A stretch of DNA of 64,000 bases from the NCBI GenBank assembly GCA_942486035.1, contig CALNXK010000185.1:450001-514000 (forward strand). Reading direction: 5' to 3'. The notes beneath the pieces were generated by a model that did not search any database, had not been told where the DNA came from, and saw only the letters and a program-made list of their open reading frames with translations. This stretch comes from Porites lobata. Lineage: Eukaryota > Cnidaria > Anthozoa > Scleractinia > Poritidae. Position 1 is the stretch's first letter. Every line of letters starts with the position of its first letter. The position numbers were made by a program, and so were the translations under genes. Below, piece by piece: positions 1-13,900 of this stretch.

Positions 1-727
1 TGAATAAAACCTACTAAAAACGAGTAATGAAATTGCATTTTGTTACATACATTGTAAGGGCTTTCTGGAATGAAATGTCTTGAGTGCCTTCTTAAAAATG
101 ACAATTGAGGGGCTTCTCCATACCGCGAAAAAAAAAACAAATGCCAAAGTTTGGGAGCAGCAACAGCAAAAGAGCGATCTCCTAATGTGGTTTAAGTCCT
201 GTCTCCATTATCCAGTTTAAAATATCTTAGTGACAAATATTTTCAACAATATGTGCGAACAGGTTTTGTAATTTTCCAAATTGTATCTTTCATCGAATTG
301 CTATAAACGTTAACATTCTATTGACATTCAAGTATGCAGCTAATATTGTGAATCTGTGATAACGTCCTAACCAAGTTGCCTTGTTGGGGGTCTTTGTGAA
401 TGAGGTTTTTAAACCTCTTTGGCTATGGGTGAGGCGCCTGAGTAGACATTCAATAATGATGAGTACCTTGACGAGAGCCGTCTTTTAAATTCAGGTACTT
501 CAAGTGAGGAGAGCGGAATCTTTTTTTAAAGAAGCATATGTCTTCCAAGATAGCTAGCCATGAAGGTGCATCTTCCCTGAGGAAGGAACCTGTCACGTAA
601 CAGTAAAAATTATATTAAAACGTAAATTTGTGCAAGTAGGTAAATAAATAAGTGTTAAGTTATTGTGCATACTGAATGTTTTGCTATAGTTTTAAAAACG
701 TGTAACTTTCCTCTTATTGATTTTCAG
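1..727. other. Presumed upstream intron, nothing recognised
   Basis: AT-rich sequence with no long open frame and no recognisable repeat. It is taken as intron because the first visible exon begins with an acceptor at 727. The preceding exon must lie outside the window or be too short to see. Confidence 0.4.
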
Positions 728-1162
728 ACTCTGTTGTTATTACTGCCTTGATCGAAGTTCTAGTTTCTTGGAATGCCCAAGATTTAACTGATGCACAACA
801 AAGAATATTAAAAGAGGAAATCGAACAGTCGGTTCATAAGTATCGAAGACACCAAGATCTTTCGTCATTGCCAGTTGATAGTAGTGTAGCCCGCCTTACT
901 GAGTTTCTCAAAAAGGCTTATGAAGTGGCCGTAATGATGGTAAAATCAGGGTCTTTGATAATAACTGTACAGTGCCTCACTCTGGAGAGTCTTGAAAGTC
1001 TGTGGAATGGTTACTGTTCTGGTTACCTTAATGACATCGTTGAAAGGTTCCTGGTGACTGATGAAATCAAGAGAAAGCTCGGGATGGACGATGTCAGGTT
1101 AAAGACAACTATAGAAGAAGAAAACTACTTGATTTGTAAGAAAGCTTTCTTAGAAAACTCAG
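728..1162 (+). CDS. Exon: TRADD-N domain
   Basis: Internal exon bounded by acceptor TTTTCAG (721-727) and donor CAG|GTGAGT (1163). Its first two bases complete a codon and it ends in phase 1. The 144 full codons give a helical, charged first half and then a second half with the TRADD-N pattern: SGSLIITV strand, LESLESLW helix, 'VTDEI' and 'LKTTI' strand, and a closing helix rich in acidic residues (about residues 65-140). TRADD-N is the adaptor domain first defined at the N-terminus of TRADD and later recognised across metazoan and bacterial conflict proteins; it mediates protein-protein contacts. The frame is open back to the acceptor, so the exon continues upstream. The domain call is from pattern memory, not from a search. 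It joins the LRR exon in frame across a 10-kb intron full of repeats, the least certain junction on the 5' side. Confidence 0.72.
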
Positions 1163-4100
1163 GTGAGTGGGGCAGTCTCAGTAGACTAGCTTCTTTTTTG
1201 GGAACATGTATTTTGGCTTAATAAGTTTTATGCTTCGAGGGCCGTGTAGTTTTGCCTGTCATCAAGCTGAACTTGGCCTTCTAGTATGTTATCATTTTTG
1301 TTCATTATGACCGTTGTGGTGCCCTTGTCTGCCTTTTTGATTACTATTTCTGTGTTAGATCTGGGTTCTTTAAGTGCTATACGTTCTCTGAAAATCAGTA
1401 AGAAAGAAAGAGAAATACGCGAATTCGAAATAGATTTGAAGAATTTCTTTTGTTTGCGCTCTAATTTAAGAGATGATGACATAATTTCTACCTAAAGATC
1501 AGGTCTGAAAACGGGTATGGATTTGGTCTGGTCTGGTCTGGTCTGAAAACGGGTTTTCTAAGTGTCGAAACAGCGTCGACTCTACTCTATGCTCAAGAAA
1601 CCACAACCGCTCATCTGCGAAGCCATTTTTGCTTTCCTGATTGCTTGGTTATTCTAAATGAAGATAGAATACTTTCAAACGATTACAAAAAGGGATATTT
1701 GGGACTCTCGAAAAATAAAAATACTTAACCATTTCGTTTTTTACTAAAATGACCGTCTGGCCGGCCGCTTCCGACTTCGTCGCCCTTCGACATGGATTAG
1801 CTTTCTATGGATAGTTAAAAAGGGTGTTCTAGATACAAAAAGAAAATGAACTCTCACTGGAGAGAATAAAAAGGAAGCTCACACTGATCGGGAATGACTT
1901 CAGCAGATTTTCAGATTATATGACATGGATCTTGAGTTGAGCTGAGCTGCTCGAGCAACTACGACGGTGCGGCAACGAGAACGTCTTTCATCAATCTGCG
2001 CTGCTAGGGAATTATGGCATATGTTCTTATAAATTATTTGTTTTTTTTGTTGTTGTTGCGCGGAAGTACCTCAAGTAAGCAAAGCATCTCGAGCCCGAGG
2101 CGGGGTAATTTAGGAAATTTGGGGTGGGAATGTGTCGCTGGGACCCTAAAACCCTTAGCCTATACTAGAGCCGGCTAGTTCAGCTGAATTTTGCTATCCT
2201 ACACTAGACTAAACTCCCCAAATCCCCCCTATCCTAGACTAGCCTTTAGGCTGAGTTGCCTAAATTTAAACTTATTAATTTGATTTTTTATGTATTTTTG
2301 AGTGGCAATTCCCGGTTTCCCTAGCCTAGATTAAAATCTTCAACCAACTGATGAGTTTCCTGGAGAATGATATCCTGTTCTAGACCCAAACTCTCTGATT
2401 TATATACCCTCTATGCCAAAGTAAACTGCTTAAACCATACCATTCAAAAAGCATCTCAAGCAAGCAAAGCACCTCAAGTAAACAAAAGCATCCCGAGTAA
2501 AAATCAAGTAAGCAAAGCACCTCAAGCAAGCAAAGCATCTCAAGTAAGCAAAGCACCTCAGGCAAGCAAAGCACCTCAAGAATGCACAGAATCTCAAGCA
2601 AGCAAAGCACCCTAATTAGCAAAGCACCTCAAGTAAGCAAAGCACTTCAAGTAAGCAGAGCACCTCAAGTAAGCAAAGCGTCTCAAGTAAGCAAAGCACC
2701 TCAAGCAAGCAAAGTATCGCAAGTATATGCAAAGCACCCCAAGTAAGTAAAGCATCCCAAGTAAGCAAAGCATTGCAAGTAAGCAAAGCACCTCAAGCAA
2801 GCAAAGCACCTCAAGTAAGCAAAGAATCTCAAGCAAGCAAAGCACCCCAATTAGCAAAGCACCTCAAGTAAGGAAAGCACTTCAAGTAAGCAAAGCACCT
2901 CAAGCAAGCAAAGTATCGCAAGTAAGTAAAGCACCTCAAGCAAGCAAAGCACTTCAAGCAAGCAAAGCACCCCAAGTAAGCAAAGCGTCTCAAGCAAGCA
3001 AAGCACTTCAAGCAAGCGAAGTATCGCAACTATAAGCAAAGCACCCCAAGTAAGTAAAGCATCCCAAGTAAGCAAAGCATTGAAAGTAAGCAGAGCACCT
3101 TAAGTGAGCAAAGAATCTCAAGCAAGCAAAGCACCTCAAGTAAGCAAAGCACCTTATGCAAGCAAAGCATCCCAAGTAAGCAAAGCATCTCAAGTAAGCA
3201 AAGCACTTCAAGTAAGCAAAGCATCTCAAGCAAGCAAAGCACCTCAAGTAAGCAAAGCACCTCAAGTAAGCAAAGTATCGCAAGTATAAGCAAAGCAGCA
3301 CAAGTAAGTAAAGCATCCCAAGTAAGCAAAGCACAGGGACACCCAACGACAATTTTCGGAAAATATCTGTTCGGAAGACGATTTGACATCTAGAATTTTC
3401 GGAACATTTGTTATAAAATTTCTTGCCTACCTGCCTCTCCTAGGATTTTCGAACATCTAAAAACTACTATAATTGCCCATTTTTAACGGATTTTTACCGT
3501 TAAAATGTCACCTAGAATTTTCGGGAGCCGTTTTTCTGGCTGAAATTTTCGAAAAGGTAAGTTTTGATCCCTATAATTTTCGGATCACTTGACTTTCAGC
3601 TAGGAAATCCGAACAGATGAAAAATTTTTAGGGGATACAAATATGCCTATATCTACCGTTTAAATACTAAAATAAGTTTAACAATGCTATATATAAGTGC
3701 TTTGGAACTATATTCTCGTTGGGTGCCCCTGAAAGCATTGAAAGTAAGCAGAGCACCTTAAGTAAGCAAAGTATCTCAAGCAAGCAAAGCACCTCAAGTA
3801 AGCAAAGCACCTGATGCAAGCAAAGCATCCCAAGTAAGCAAAGCATTGCAAGTAAGCAAAGCATCCCAAGTAAGCAAAGTATCGCAAGCAAGCAAAGCAC
3901 CTCAAGTAAGCAAAGTATCGCAAGCAAGCAAAGCACCTCAAGTAAGCAAAGTATCGCAAGCAAGCAAAGCACCTCAAGTAAGCAAGGTATCGCAAGCAAG
4001 CAAAGCACCTCAAGTAAGCAAAGTATCGCAAGCAAGCAAAGCACCTCAAGTAAGCAAAGTATCGCAAGCAAGCAAAGCACCTCAAGTAAGCAAAGTATCG

Positions 4101-7100
4101 CAAGCAAGCAAAGCACCTCAAGTAAGCAAAGCACCTCAAGTAAGCAAAGTATCGCAAGCAAGCAAAGCACCTCAAGAAAGCAAAGCATACTTAGCAAGTA
4201 AAGCACCTCAAGTAAGCAAAGCACTTCAAGCAATTAAAGCATCTTTCGGTAAGCAAAGCATCTCAAGTAATCAAAGCACCTCAAGTAAGCAAAGTACCTC
4301 AAGCAAGCAAAGCATCTCAAGCTAGCAAAGCATCTCAAGCTAGCAAAGCATCTCAAGCTAGCAAAGCATCTCAAGTAAGCAAAGCATGTCAAGCAGGCAA
4401 AGCACCTCAAGTAAGCAAAGCACCTCAAGTAAGCAAATTAAAGCACCTCAAGTAAGCGAAGCATCTCAAGCTAGCAAAGCATCTCAAGTAAGCAAAGCAC
4501 CTCAAGCAAGCAAAGCACCTCCAGTAAGCAAGCACCTCAAGTAAGCAAAGCACCTCAAGTAAGCAAAGTATCGCAAGCAAGCAAAGCACCCCAAATAAGC
4601 AGAGCATCTCAAGTAAGCAAAGCATCACAAGCAAGGATGCAGGCAATTAGTATGAACAACTATATGATGGCTTGACATGAAGTACTTACCATTTAATTCT
4701 TGCCGATTGGCGAATTTTGTGGTCAACATTTCAGGAGATAATGCCCATACCAGTCATACTAGTCCCAGTCAAACTACAAACAATCTGTATTTCGGTGACC
4801 TTATTTGACTTTCTCTCTTTATCTATTCCTCGTACGAAGTGCTAAAATATTCGGAAACTTCGGATTGCGCGACGAAGCGTGATGTCACGCGAGGAAGATT
4901 TAGAAAAATGCCTGTAAAGTACTTTCCACTGTTTTTGTTCTGTGCAATTGGGCATGAACCTGATAGTTACAATACATAAATATTTTCATAACTAAATGAA
5001 ACACAGTGATGTCCTGATGACGGAACTTTAACCATCCGTCATGTTGGATGCGCCGAAATTTGATGTAAAGGTGATGTCAGGGTTCGTACAGTCTTGAAAA
5101 GTCCTTGAATTTTAGGGGAAGTCCTCGAAAAGTCCTTAAATTTCTGTGCAAGTCCCATACTTGAAAAGTCCTTGAATTTTTTTCAACTTTGAAAGAAGTA
5201 GCCTTGAAAGAATTATTTGATGCTTTTTGGTTGTCCAAGACAGAATATAAATCATAGCTCAGAGAATTTAAAGGTGTTGAGGCCTCAAATGTAATAAATG
5301 ACCCTAAATGTAATAAAGGTCCTAAGCGTAATAACTTTTGGCCCTAAATGTAATAAAGGTCCTAAATGTAATAACTTTTGGCCCTAAATGTAATAAAGGG
5401 TCTAATAATATTATATGTGTAAAAGGTTTTAGCCCTAAATGTGATGGAAGTCTTAACAGTATACTGCATGTATGTAGTATAACAGCCCCAAACTTGATAA
5501 AGTCCCTGACTGAAACATGCGACGGTCTGATGCGATATTAATTTCATAGCCAGCTGGCGATTCGCTTTCTTCGCCCTATTGTAGTCTTCATAGATATTCA
5601 TAAACTTAGAAAGCGGCTAGGGCGCTCAAGAAGTAGGAGAAACACTTATAAATTGACTACGTCTCGATCGTGTTTCCTACTACATCCCTACATCGTAAAA
5701 CGCGAGTTATAAACAAATGGAATCTACACAAAAGTTTTCAAAATACAGTAGTAATTTAGTAATTGAAGGAAGTATTAATGTTCATTAGAAACAATCATCG
5801 TAGTAAATTAACTACTTTTGCCTATGGGGTTTTTTAATGTTGCGCTCGATTGCGCCCAAAAAAGAAATGTTCTTTTTTTTATCATTTTCCAAAAGAGTAT
5901 GTCGGTCGGTCCATACAGAATGCTGTGAACACGAAGTTATATATAAACAGTAAGATATTAAGGGTAGTATATCTTGATAGTTTTTGTGACTTCCTGACTT
6001 TGATTTTAATTTCTACCAGAAGTACTTCTTGAAGTGAATTTTTATACTTACTTTTTTCCAGAATTTCACCACATGAATAATAATAAGTTTTTACTCAAAT
6101 GGCTATACAGGGGATCTGCCTGGGGTATTTAGTGTTTGATATTCCCTAGACACATTCTGGTGCTCCGTTAACCTGTAATAAGGCTGAAAGCAAACACTAT
6201 GAAATCTTCTTATGACCCTAAGCATAATAAGAGCAGAAAGAATTACACTTAGGACCTTTATTACATTTAGGGTCATTTATTACATTTGAGGCCTCAACAA
6301 TGTTACACGAGACGATTCGCAACGATGATTTTTGGTGCAACACAGCGTTGCAACATTGTTGCGACATTTTTTCGCAGGAATAGTTACTTACAACATTGTC
6401 CCAACATTGCAACGCTGTGTTGCGCTAAATAAAAATCGTCGTAGCGAATCGTCCCGAGTAACATCACCTTAAGTATAAAAGGATGCTTAGGAAGCAAACG
6501 TTCTGCAAGTTATGAAATCCCCGCCGAGAGAAATGAACACTGTTGAAACTCGAACCTTAGAACTGCCATTTTGTCATTTTTAATTGCTTAAAGCCTCGAT
6601 TACATCAACGGTTGTAATGAATTTGATAACAATGCTAAATTAGGTGTAATATAATAATTCAAGTAAACATAGAATTAAAACCTTTTGTACAGAAAAATAC
6701 AAATTTTGAAAAACATGGCTGTCAAAACTCGGTTGCCATGGTAACGTCGACGATGACACACCCGTCTCGACTACTGTAAAATGTTCCCAGATGATTTTTT
6801 AGAAAAATTCGATGTCTGTAATTTTCGAAAATCGGTTGACAGTAGTGAATTTTTGAATTTCTTCATATTTTGCCCAAATAATCTCTATAGTACAATTATT
6901 TCAAAAATCACATTAAAATTTGTAACGGCTTTTTATTTTTTCCTGAATCGGGCAAAGTTTGAAAAACGCTAAATCGACGCTCTTTCGAGTATGAAATTAG
7001 CGAAAATTAGGCATTTTCTTCTCGCCCGTACATAAAAACGGGATGATACCTCTCAATGAAATCAAGTCACAAAGCAAACTCAGACCTGTACTTTATAATT

Positions 7101-7853
7101 CAGCAATTATCTTCTGATAAGCTGTTTAAATGTGACTGTGTCGAGCGCAAGAAGAAACACGATTTCGGCTCTCTTCAAAAATGGCAAATTTGACCTAACT
7201 TCACCATCAAAAAAACCCAATTGGTACATAGAGTTTCAACATGAAACAAACACTATTATAAAGCACATCCTTTGCCGTTTCTTGTGTTAAAAAATTTTTG
7301 GCGACATTACAAAAGTGCGTCGCTGAGACACCGAAACGTACAGGGTAGTTTCGCACGTTGGAACGCTGCAACAAACTAGCCGCGAGTGTAGGCACACAAA
7401 CGTTTTTGCAAACTTAGCTTCTTTTATAAGGGGCACATTATGGGAAGCTCTTAAGATCTTTTGAAAAACACTTTTCAATTTGATGGTTATAAAAAAGAAC
7501 TAAGTAGATTAACACTGCATTTGATTGCACGCAAGTAGCTGAAAAAGACAACCCTGCTAATTTCGTGTTGAGTGGAAATATTGACCTCGAGTTTCTGCAC
7601 CTAAAATAAAGGCGCTAGAAACGGCTTGCTAGCTCTAAATGAGATACGAGATCTATAAGAATTTACTTACCACAGTCGTTTCAACTGCAAGTAGCCGCAG
7701 TTTGCTGAAATTTTCCGTCGTTTAGCCACGGACTAAACCCTGTGTTGCGTGATGAAAGCCCGTGTGTGATTTGAGTCTTGTCACGCAACTGTACAGACAA
7801 GGATAAACCATCGCACGAGTGTACAAGAAAAAATAAAATGACAATTAACACTG

Positions 7854-7948
<95 letters not shown>

Positions 7949-10900
7949 TGAATATTCCCCAAAACATGTCGAACTAAACTTGATTTTAGGATGTACAAGC
8001 CGAAACTCAAACAGAGAAAGAAAACAAATAGATTAAGCCGAGTCTGCAAAACTTTTCACACTAGTTTTTTTTATTTGCACTTAGCCTTCTGAGCCTTTGC
8101 TTGTAATAAACTAATCTTACCCCGCTTGGCGTATAGACTTCTCTGTCGATCTCCTCAGTGTGGATTGAGGGATTTAGGTACACACTTACGCCATATGCAA
8201 CATGAAGGTAGAGCAGGGAAATGGAAACGAGTAAAACTGTTTAAAGAAAAATTGGCAAATGCTCCGAAAAAGAACATTCCTGAAAAACCACGAATCGACA
8301 ATGGACAATGGACACATTTGATGAGCGAAATAAAAGTATTTAACATGTTTAAATTACTGAAAGTACTATTGCTTTGCTCCTCTGCAGCAAGGGTATCTTC
8401 TGGCGAGACCTCAACCTGCTGTTGACGATCTGATCCCCCGCCCCTTATTAAAGGCCAGTCTACACATTATCGCGTTAGACCAGAATGCACGTACATGCTA
8501 ACTCCCGCCTAAAAAAAGGAATAGTCACCTGGCTCTCTCCGCCACCACCCCCCGGCACTCTTTCGCAGGCTAGAAAATAAACCAATTCACTGACAAGTTC
8601 TTTTTCATAACGTCAAAATCCGACGCCTAAATGAAAAAATGCTTTAAAATGCCTCAGCCATTTTACTTATCCTCTTTTAACCAAATACGTTGCGCGGAAA
8701 AGAGATAAAAGGCTGAAAATAGCCTTTCATGTCGATTTGAATTTCAGATGGAGAATGCCCTTTTCGCTAAGTCTGCACCTGCAGTGACCTGTGTGCTAAA
8801 ACTCCTTCGTGGTGGTATCCCTCAGGCAAAAACGACCGCCTAGCAGCGAGGTACGAGGAGAGAAGTCCGTGGCCATTTTCGAAAAGAAAAAGAAGTGTGA
8901 AGGCTGCACCTTCGTCGCTCAGAAAACGTCTGCGTATATCATTTTCTTCACGCCGCGCACAGTCATCAATTAATGTGCCCTTACGGACCCCTTTAAAATA
9001 AGCAGACAGTAGGCTGTTCTTTAACGGTACAACGTGATTTGTGCTCCGATCCGCCACCCGGAACCAAACATTTCGCGGGCCAGTGAGGAAAAACTTTTAT
9101 TTTCATGGCCAATTTTGTGGATCAAACAGTCTGCTAGCTCTAAATGCAGTGATAAAGTCATGAATTTTTGTATGCATAGGGTTGATCTTAATGGAGAACT
9201 AAATGCCAACCAACCCACCCATCTCCTCCTCCTGCCCTAGCTAAACTTAAACAAGCTAAGTAGACTTTTCATGACGTTAGCATAGTCACCTGAGACCTCT
9301 TGTAAAGTTCACTAAAATAATAGCAAGCACCTTCGTAGCCTAATCACAGTCCCTCTACTTTTTCTTTAGAGATCGTCGATTTCGCGTATGAAAATAAAAA
9401 CCGCAGGGGATTTATTGACCATTAGCGCAAGGGGATCTCTCTCGCGCGCTCGCTTATTTTCGAAACGAAAAAGGCGTGTAAAAGCTGCACCTTCGTCGCT
9501 CAGAAAACGTCTCCGTAAATCATTTTCTTCAGGCCATACAGAGTCATCAATCAATGTGCCTTTATGGACCCCTCTATGAGCAGCCAGTAGCCTGATCTAG
9601 AACGGTACCACGTGATTTGTTGCACCGCCACCGGGAAACAAACATTTAGCGGTGGTGAGGAAAAACTCTTATTTTCATGCGCCAATTTTGTGGATCAAAC
9701 AAAGGTCACCTAACGTAAATGCAGAAAACTTTACTTTTATCTTTAGCATGGTAGGGTCGATGTTTGGTTATTGCCCTACATACTCACGTGACTAACAAGT
9801 CAGGAGCATACCAAGTGCCTCACGGCATCTTTTCTATGATCGCAATACATTCAGCATTACTGGGGCCACAGGCGCCACAAACCAAGTTTGAATATGTGCG
9901 AGATGCTATACGAACATACACCAAAGACTTGCACCGTAAGACACTTATACCAGGAATTGCGCGTTCGCGTCACCCGCTTCCGGAATGTCATCTTTCCTTG
10001 TGTTGACAGATTGAAAACATATACAAACTTAACTTTGATTCTGCCTTGATGCAGAATTTAGTTAGCGGTACTGTGACCCCGTCTAGCATTTAAGTTCAGG
10101 TAAGTAAATAACTTTTCTGATTTTAAGGTTTCAATACGATTAAAACTATAGCAAGCGAGTATTTCGACAATATTCCCCTCTACTAACTGTGATTTGAACT
10201 GCGTACTCGTGTCTCTTCATGATGGGTTATCGCAAAATCAGTTGAAAGGAATCATGTTAAACCGAACAGAAACGCCGAAATATAATCTGAAACAGTTACA
10301 ACTCTGACTAGGGTTTAAATGTCGAAGTAACTTATGTTTGAAAGGATTAATATTCCAAGCGTCGAAACTTGCTTGTTGCACGCGCTTTCCTGGTGTCAAA
10401 ATACCCTTCAGATTTTGGTCTCTTGACGGTGCGCATTTGAAATGCCGCCAGAAATATTTTAACACAAACACAGGCAAAGGATATGCTATAATACAGTTCT
10501 TGTTTCATATTGAAATTCCATGTACCAACTGGGTTTTTACGATGTTGGAGTTAGGTCAAATTTGCCATGTTTGAAAAGTGCTGAAACCGTGTTTCTTCTT
10601 GCAGCCGGTACAGTCGCATTTAAACGGTTTATTTAAAGTTAATTGCTGAATTATAAATTAAAAATGAGTGTCTGTTTTGTGACTTGATTTCATCTAGAGA
10701 TATTATTCCGTTTTTATGTACGAGCGCGAAGAAAATGCTCAATTTTCGCTAATTTCATACTCGAAAGATCGCCGATTTAGAGTTTTTCAAACTTTGCCTG
10801 ATTCATGAAAAAATAAAAGCTGTTACAAGTTTTAAGGTGATTTTTGAAATTAGTGTACTATAGAGATTATTTGAGCAAAATATGAAGAAATTCAAAAATT

Positions 10901-13900
10901 AACGACTGTCAGCCGATTCTCGAAAATTACAGACATTGGCTCTTAAATTCAATTAAAGTATGTAGCGTGAAAGTTTTAAAAGTTACTCGACTTTTTCGTT
11001 AGAGGGGCCCTCAAAAGCCCCTGCGGTCTGAATAGGATTGATGTGTCATGAAAAACTTACTAGATAGTAGTAGATAGTGCAATAATAGCAAACATCTTCT
11101 AAATTTGGTCTCCGCAAGCAGGTTATATTAAGGCCAATCAGAAAAGGAGAGATATTTTTTATAAAGTTCAAATTAATGATATAAGTTACTAATAGTATTA
11201 CTTTATTTAGAGAGACCCAGGAAAAGACAAGATCACTGCATTCACGAAATGATGGATGACGTTTCAAAATCAGAGCTCGCGAAAAATGTAAGAGTTATTA
11301 ATGGACAAGTTGTCCTGGACCTGCGAGGAAAACGGTTGTCAAACGTCACTGATCTCGCCGGTGTTAAGGTCCTTGACCTTGGCGACAACAATCTAACCAA
11401 ACTACCTGACAATATTGGTGATTTGGCTGATCTAGTTGTTCTCCACGTCAATGGCAACAAGTTGACAAAGCTTCCAACAAGCGTTAGAAAATTATCGAAG
11501 CTACAAGAACTGTACTTAAACAATAATCAATTACAAGAGATCGATGAGACCGTTCACCTGAAGGAACTAAGAGTTCTGCACCTTGAACACAATCGATTGT
11601 CAGAGTTACCTACTAATTTCAAGCATCTGCAGAAACTTCAAAAACTGTTTCTGAACGACAACCAACTCACAGGATTTCCCGAGGATATATTTGATTTGCA
11701 AGAGTTGGTATGGCTGAAGTTAAGTAATAATAGACTTTCAGAGATTCCTTCCAGTATCAGAAAGCTGAAAAAGCTCAAAGTGTTGTACATCAGCAACATC
11801 AACCTGAGAGCAATTCCGAATGAAATATGTGAACTAGCCCATCTTAGAGGCCTAAATCTGGAAGGAAATCCTTTGAAATCTGACGACGAAGGATTGAATC
11901 ATCTTTTGAAGCTGAGCAAAGAGCGACACCCGTATATGTCAATAGCTATTTCAGGTAAGCATAGCCATCTGAAAATTCATTTAGTTACTTTATTTGTTCA
12001 TCACACACATAAGTATACCGCATTTACGTGATCTTACGTAGCCCGCTGACACTCCCTGGAAATTTGAGCGAAGATGTACACCCTGCTTCCTGCAACCCTC
12101 ACTGCTTTTTCTTAACCAAAATATGCCATTTTCCTGTTTCAGATGAGGAGGGTGCAGTGTCAGTTAAATTTGCATGAGCCATCAATCAGTTGTCATTCAG
12201 GTTATGTTCACACAATACCAGTTACCATGGGCCGGCACGAAAGCCATACCGAATAGGGCTTCACACATTAAAGAACGATGATTTCGGCGCGATTTCTGCA
12301 ACGGGGCGAAGCGACGCCGCGCCTATCTCTATAGTGTTTACACTATACCGCACAGCTTTTCGTGTCTTCACGAAAGCTGTCCGGTATATAAGCTAGTGCG
12401 AACATAGCCTTAATCGGCGACTGACTTAAATTTGACGTAAAAATAAGAGATAAAATCGAAAAACTTTTCATGAAAAAATAATTACCTGTTTTGTTGTCCA
12501 GGTTTATTATTCCTTCATTTTTAATTGCTTCGTGAACGTTTGTACTCTTTAAATGTTCCAGAAATTAGAAATTATTTAGACTAGAAATTCATAAAGAGAA
12601 AGCAGACATCAGACAATAAAAATTGCTATTCGGTACTATGGAAACACAATTTTTGTCAGTAACTGTAAAATTATCAATAACGATGAAAATGAAACATGAG
12701 GATCCTACATTAACGGTGTATAACGGTGTTTTATGGCAAGCGAAGGGAGCCGCGAGGGGCCGAGGAAAAGCAGGCTCAGTTAATATTGTTGAATAATCCC
12801 CGAGAAGCAGCTTTGGCGAATAGTATTGTTTTAAACATAGCTGGAAATTTCTTCCCAACAGCGCGCGCTCTCGTTGGTTACTTCGAGGTCTCATCTGACA
12901 ATGAAACTGTTTCCCGCCAAATTCTCTGAGCTGGCAACATTGCAAAATCTATAACGTCAGAGGTAACAGTGCACTGTTACCCGCGAATGTTGACCGACGA
13001 CCGCCGTTACAGGAGGTTTAATGAATTTCCAGCTTCAAAATTTCCAACTAGTCACCTAAAGTCTGGTCCTTGGGAAAACAGCTAAGTTTCCCTCGGAACC
13101 AGTCGTTTAGTGTATATTTCTTCACTCAACCCAAGTAACTATCTGTACCACCTTCTGACCAAAGCTGTTCAAATAGGCATATTTCGTACTTTTTAACCGA
13201 GCATGGAGGCCGCTAGTTTTATCCGATTCACGCAAATTGTACCCCGTCTGAATGCTGAAAGCGCGTAGAATTCGTCCAAGTTTTGCAAATTTGGAGTGAT
13301 TTGTACTTTAAACCAACACTGAGTGAGAATGCTAGAAGTGGAATGTTTTATCAACATAATTTATACACACAATTATTGAGACTCCCTTTACAGGACTTTC
13401 GGCAAGTCCTTTCTTTCGGTTTCAATATGAAGCACCTCGAAGGCGGAAAGATCGCTGAAATGTGATCATACTTTCCAAGACCAAGAACTCAGGGTTAAGC
13501 CAAAGTTCAAGCACATTTTTCTTGTCAAGGATTTTTTTTAACTTAATGGTGTAAAATATTGTCGAACCTTTACTCCGAGATACAGTTGATATTAACCTCC
13601 TTGGATACTGCTACCGCTGGGACAGCTACTTTAAAACTTTGTTGATGAGAACAAATTCTTTCAGATTCGATGCATCAAGAACAGCATCCAGGAGAGGATC
13701 GTAAAGCAGTCTTTGTGTAAGTACTGACATGTGCGTTTTAGTCCGTTTTCCTTATTTATATCGACCTCTCTGAGTGATCTTCAAAGAATACTATGTGGAC
13801 GAAAAATGTTGAATGCTTTGAAAACTGACAAAACAGCCGACATTTCGCGACGCCACCAACAGTTTCCCCGCGAAATGACATCTGAGAACCGAGCGCAGAA

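Larger units (their letters stand above)
6780..10935. mobile_element. 4.1-kb foldback element with long degenerate arms
   Basis: 6820-7390 is repeated in reverse complement at 10345-10930 with many point changes; for example ATTTCATACTCGAAAG at about 10755 answers CTTTCGAGTATGAAAT at about 6980. The arms are some 600 bp long. The interior holds an ATT microsatellite, a pair of direct repeats of about 250 bp (8880-9130 and 9462-9715) and no intact transposase. A 99-codon frame (8126-8425) begins with Cys/His residues spaced like a zinc finger (CGLRDLGTHLRHMQHEG) but is not recognised. Confidence 0.75.

Noticed and set aside
2367..4646. Many frames of SKAPQV-, LLEVLC- or AYLRCF-type repeats on both strands
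   Set aside because: They are the translation of an 18-bp minisatellite in several frames; no start context, splice sites or non-repeat domain.
7681..8049. 122-codon frame with a long asparagine run
   Set aside because: Translation of the ATT microsatellite; flanks show no family features.
8767..9554. Two similar minus-strand frames (RRRFLSDEGAAFT)
   Set aside because: They are similar only because of the 250-bp direct repeats; neither has a recognisable domain.
11242..11523. 93-codon minus-strand frame
   Set aside because: Antisense shadow of the LRR exon.
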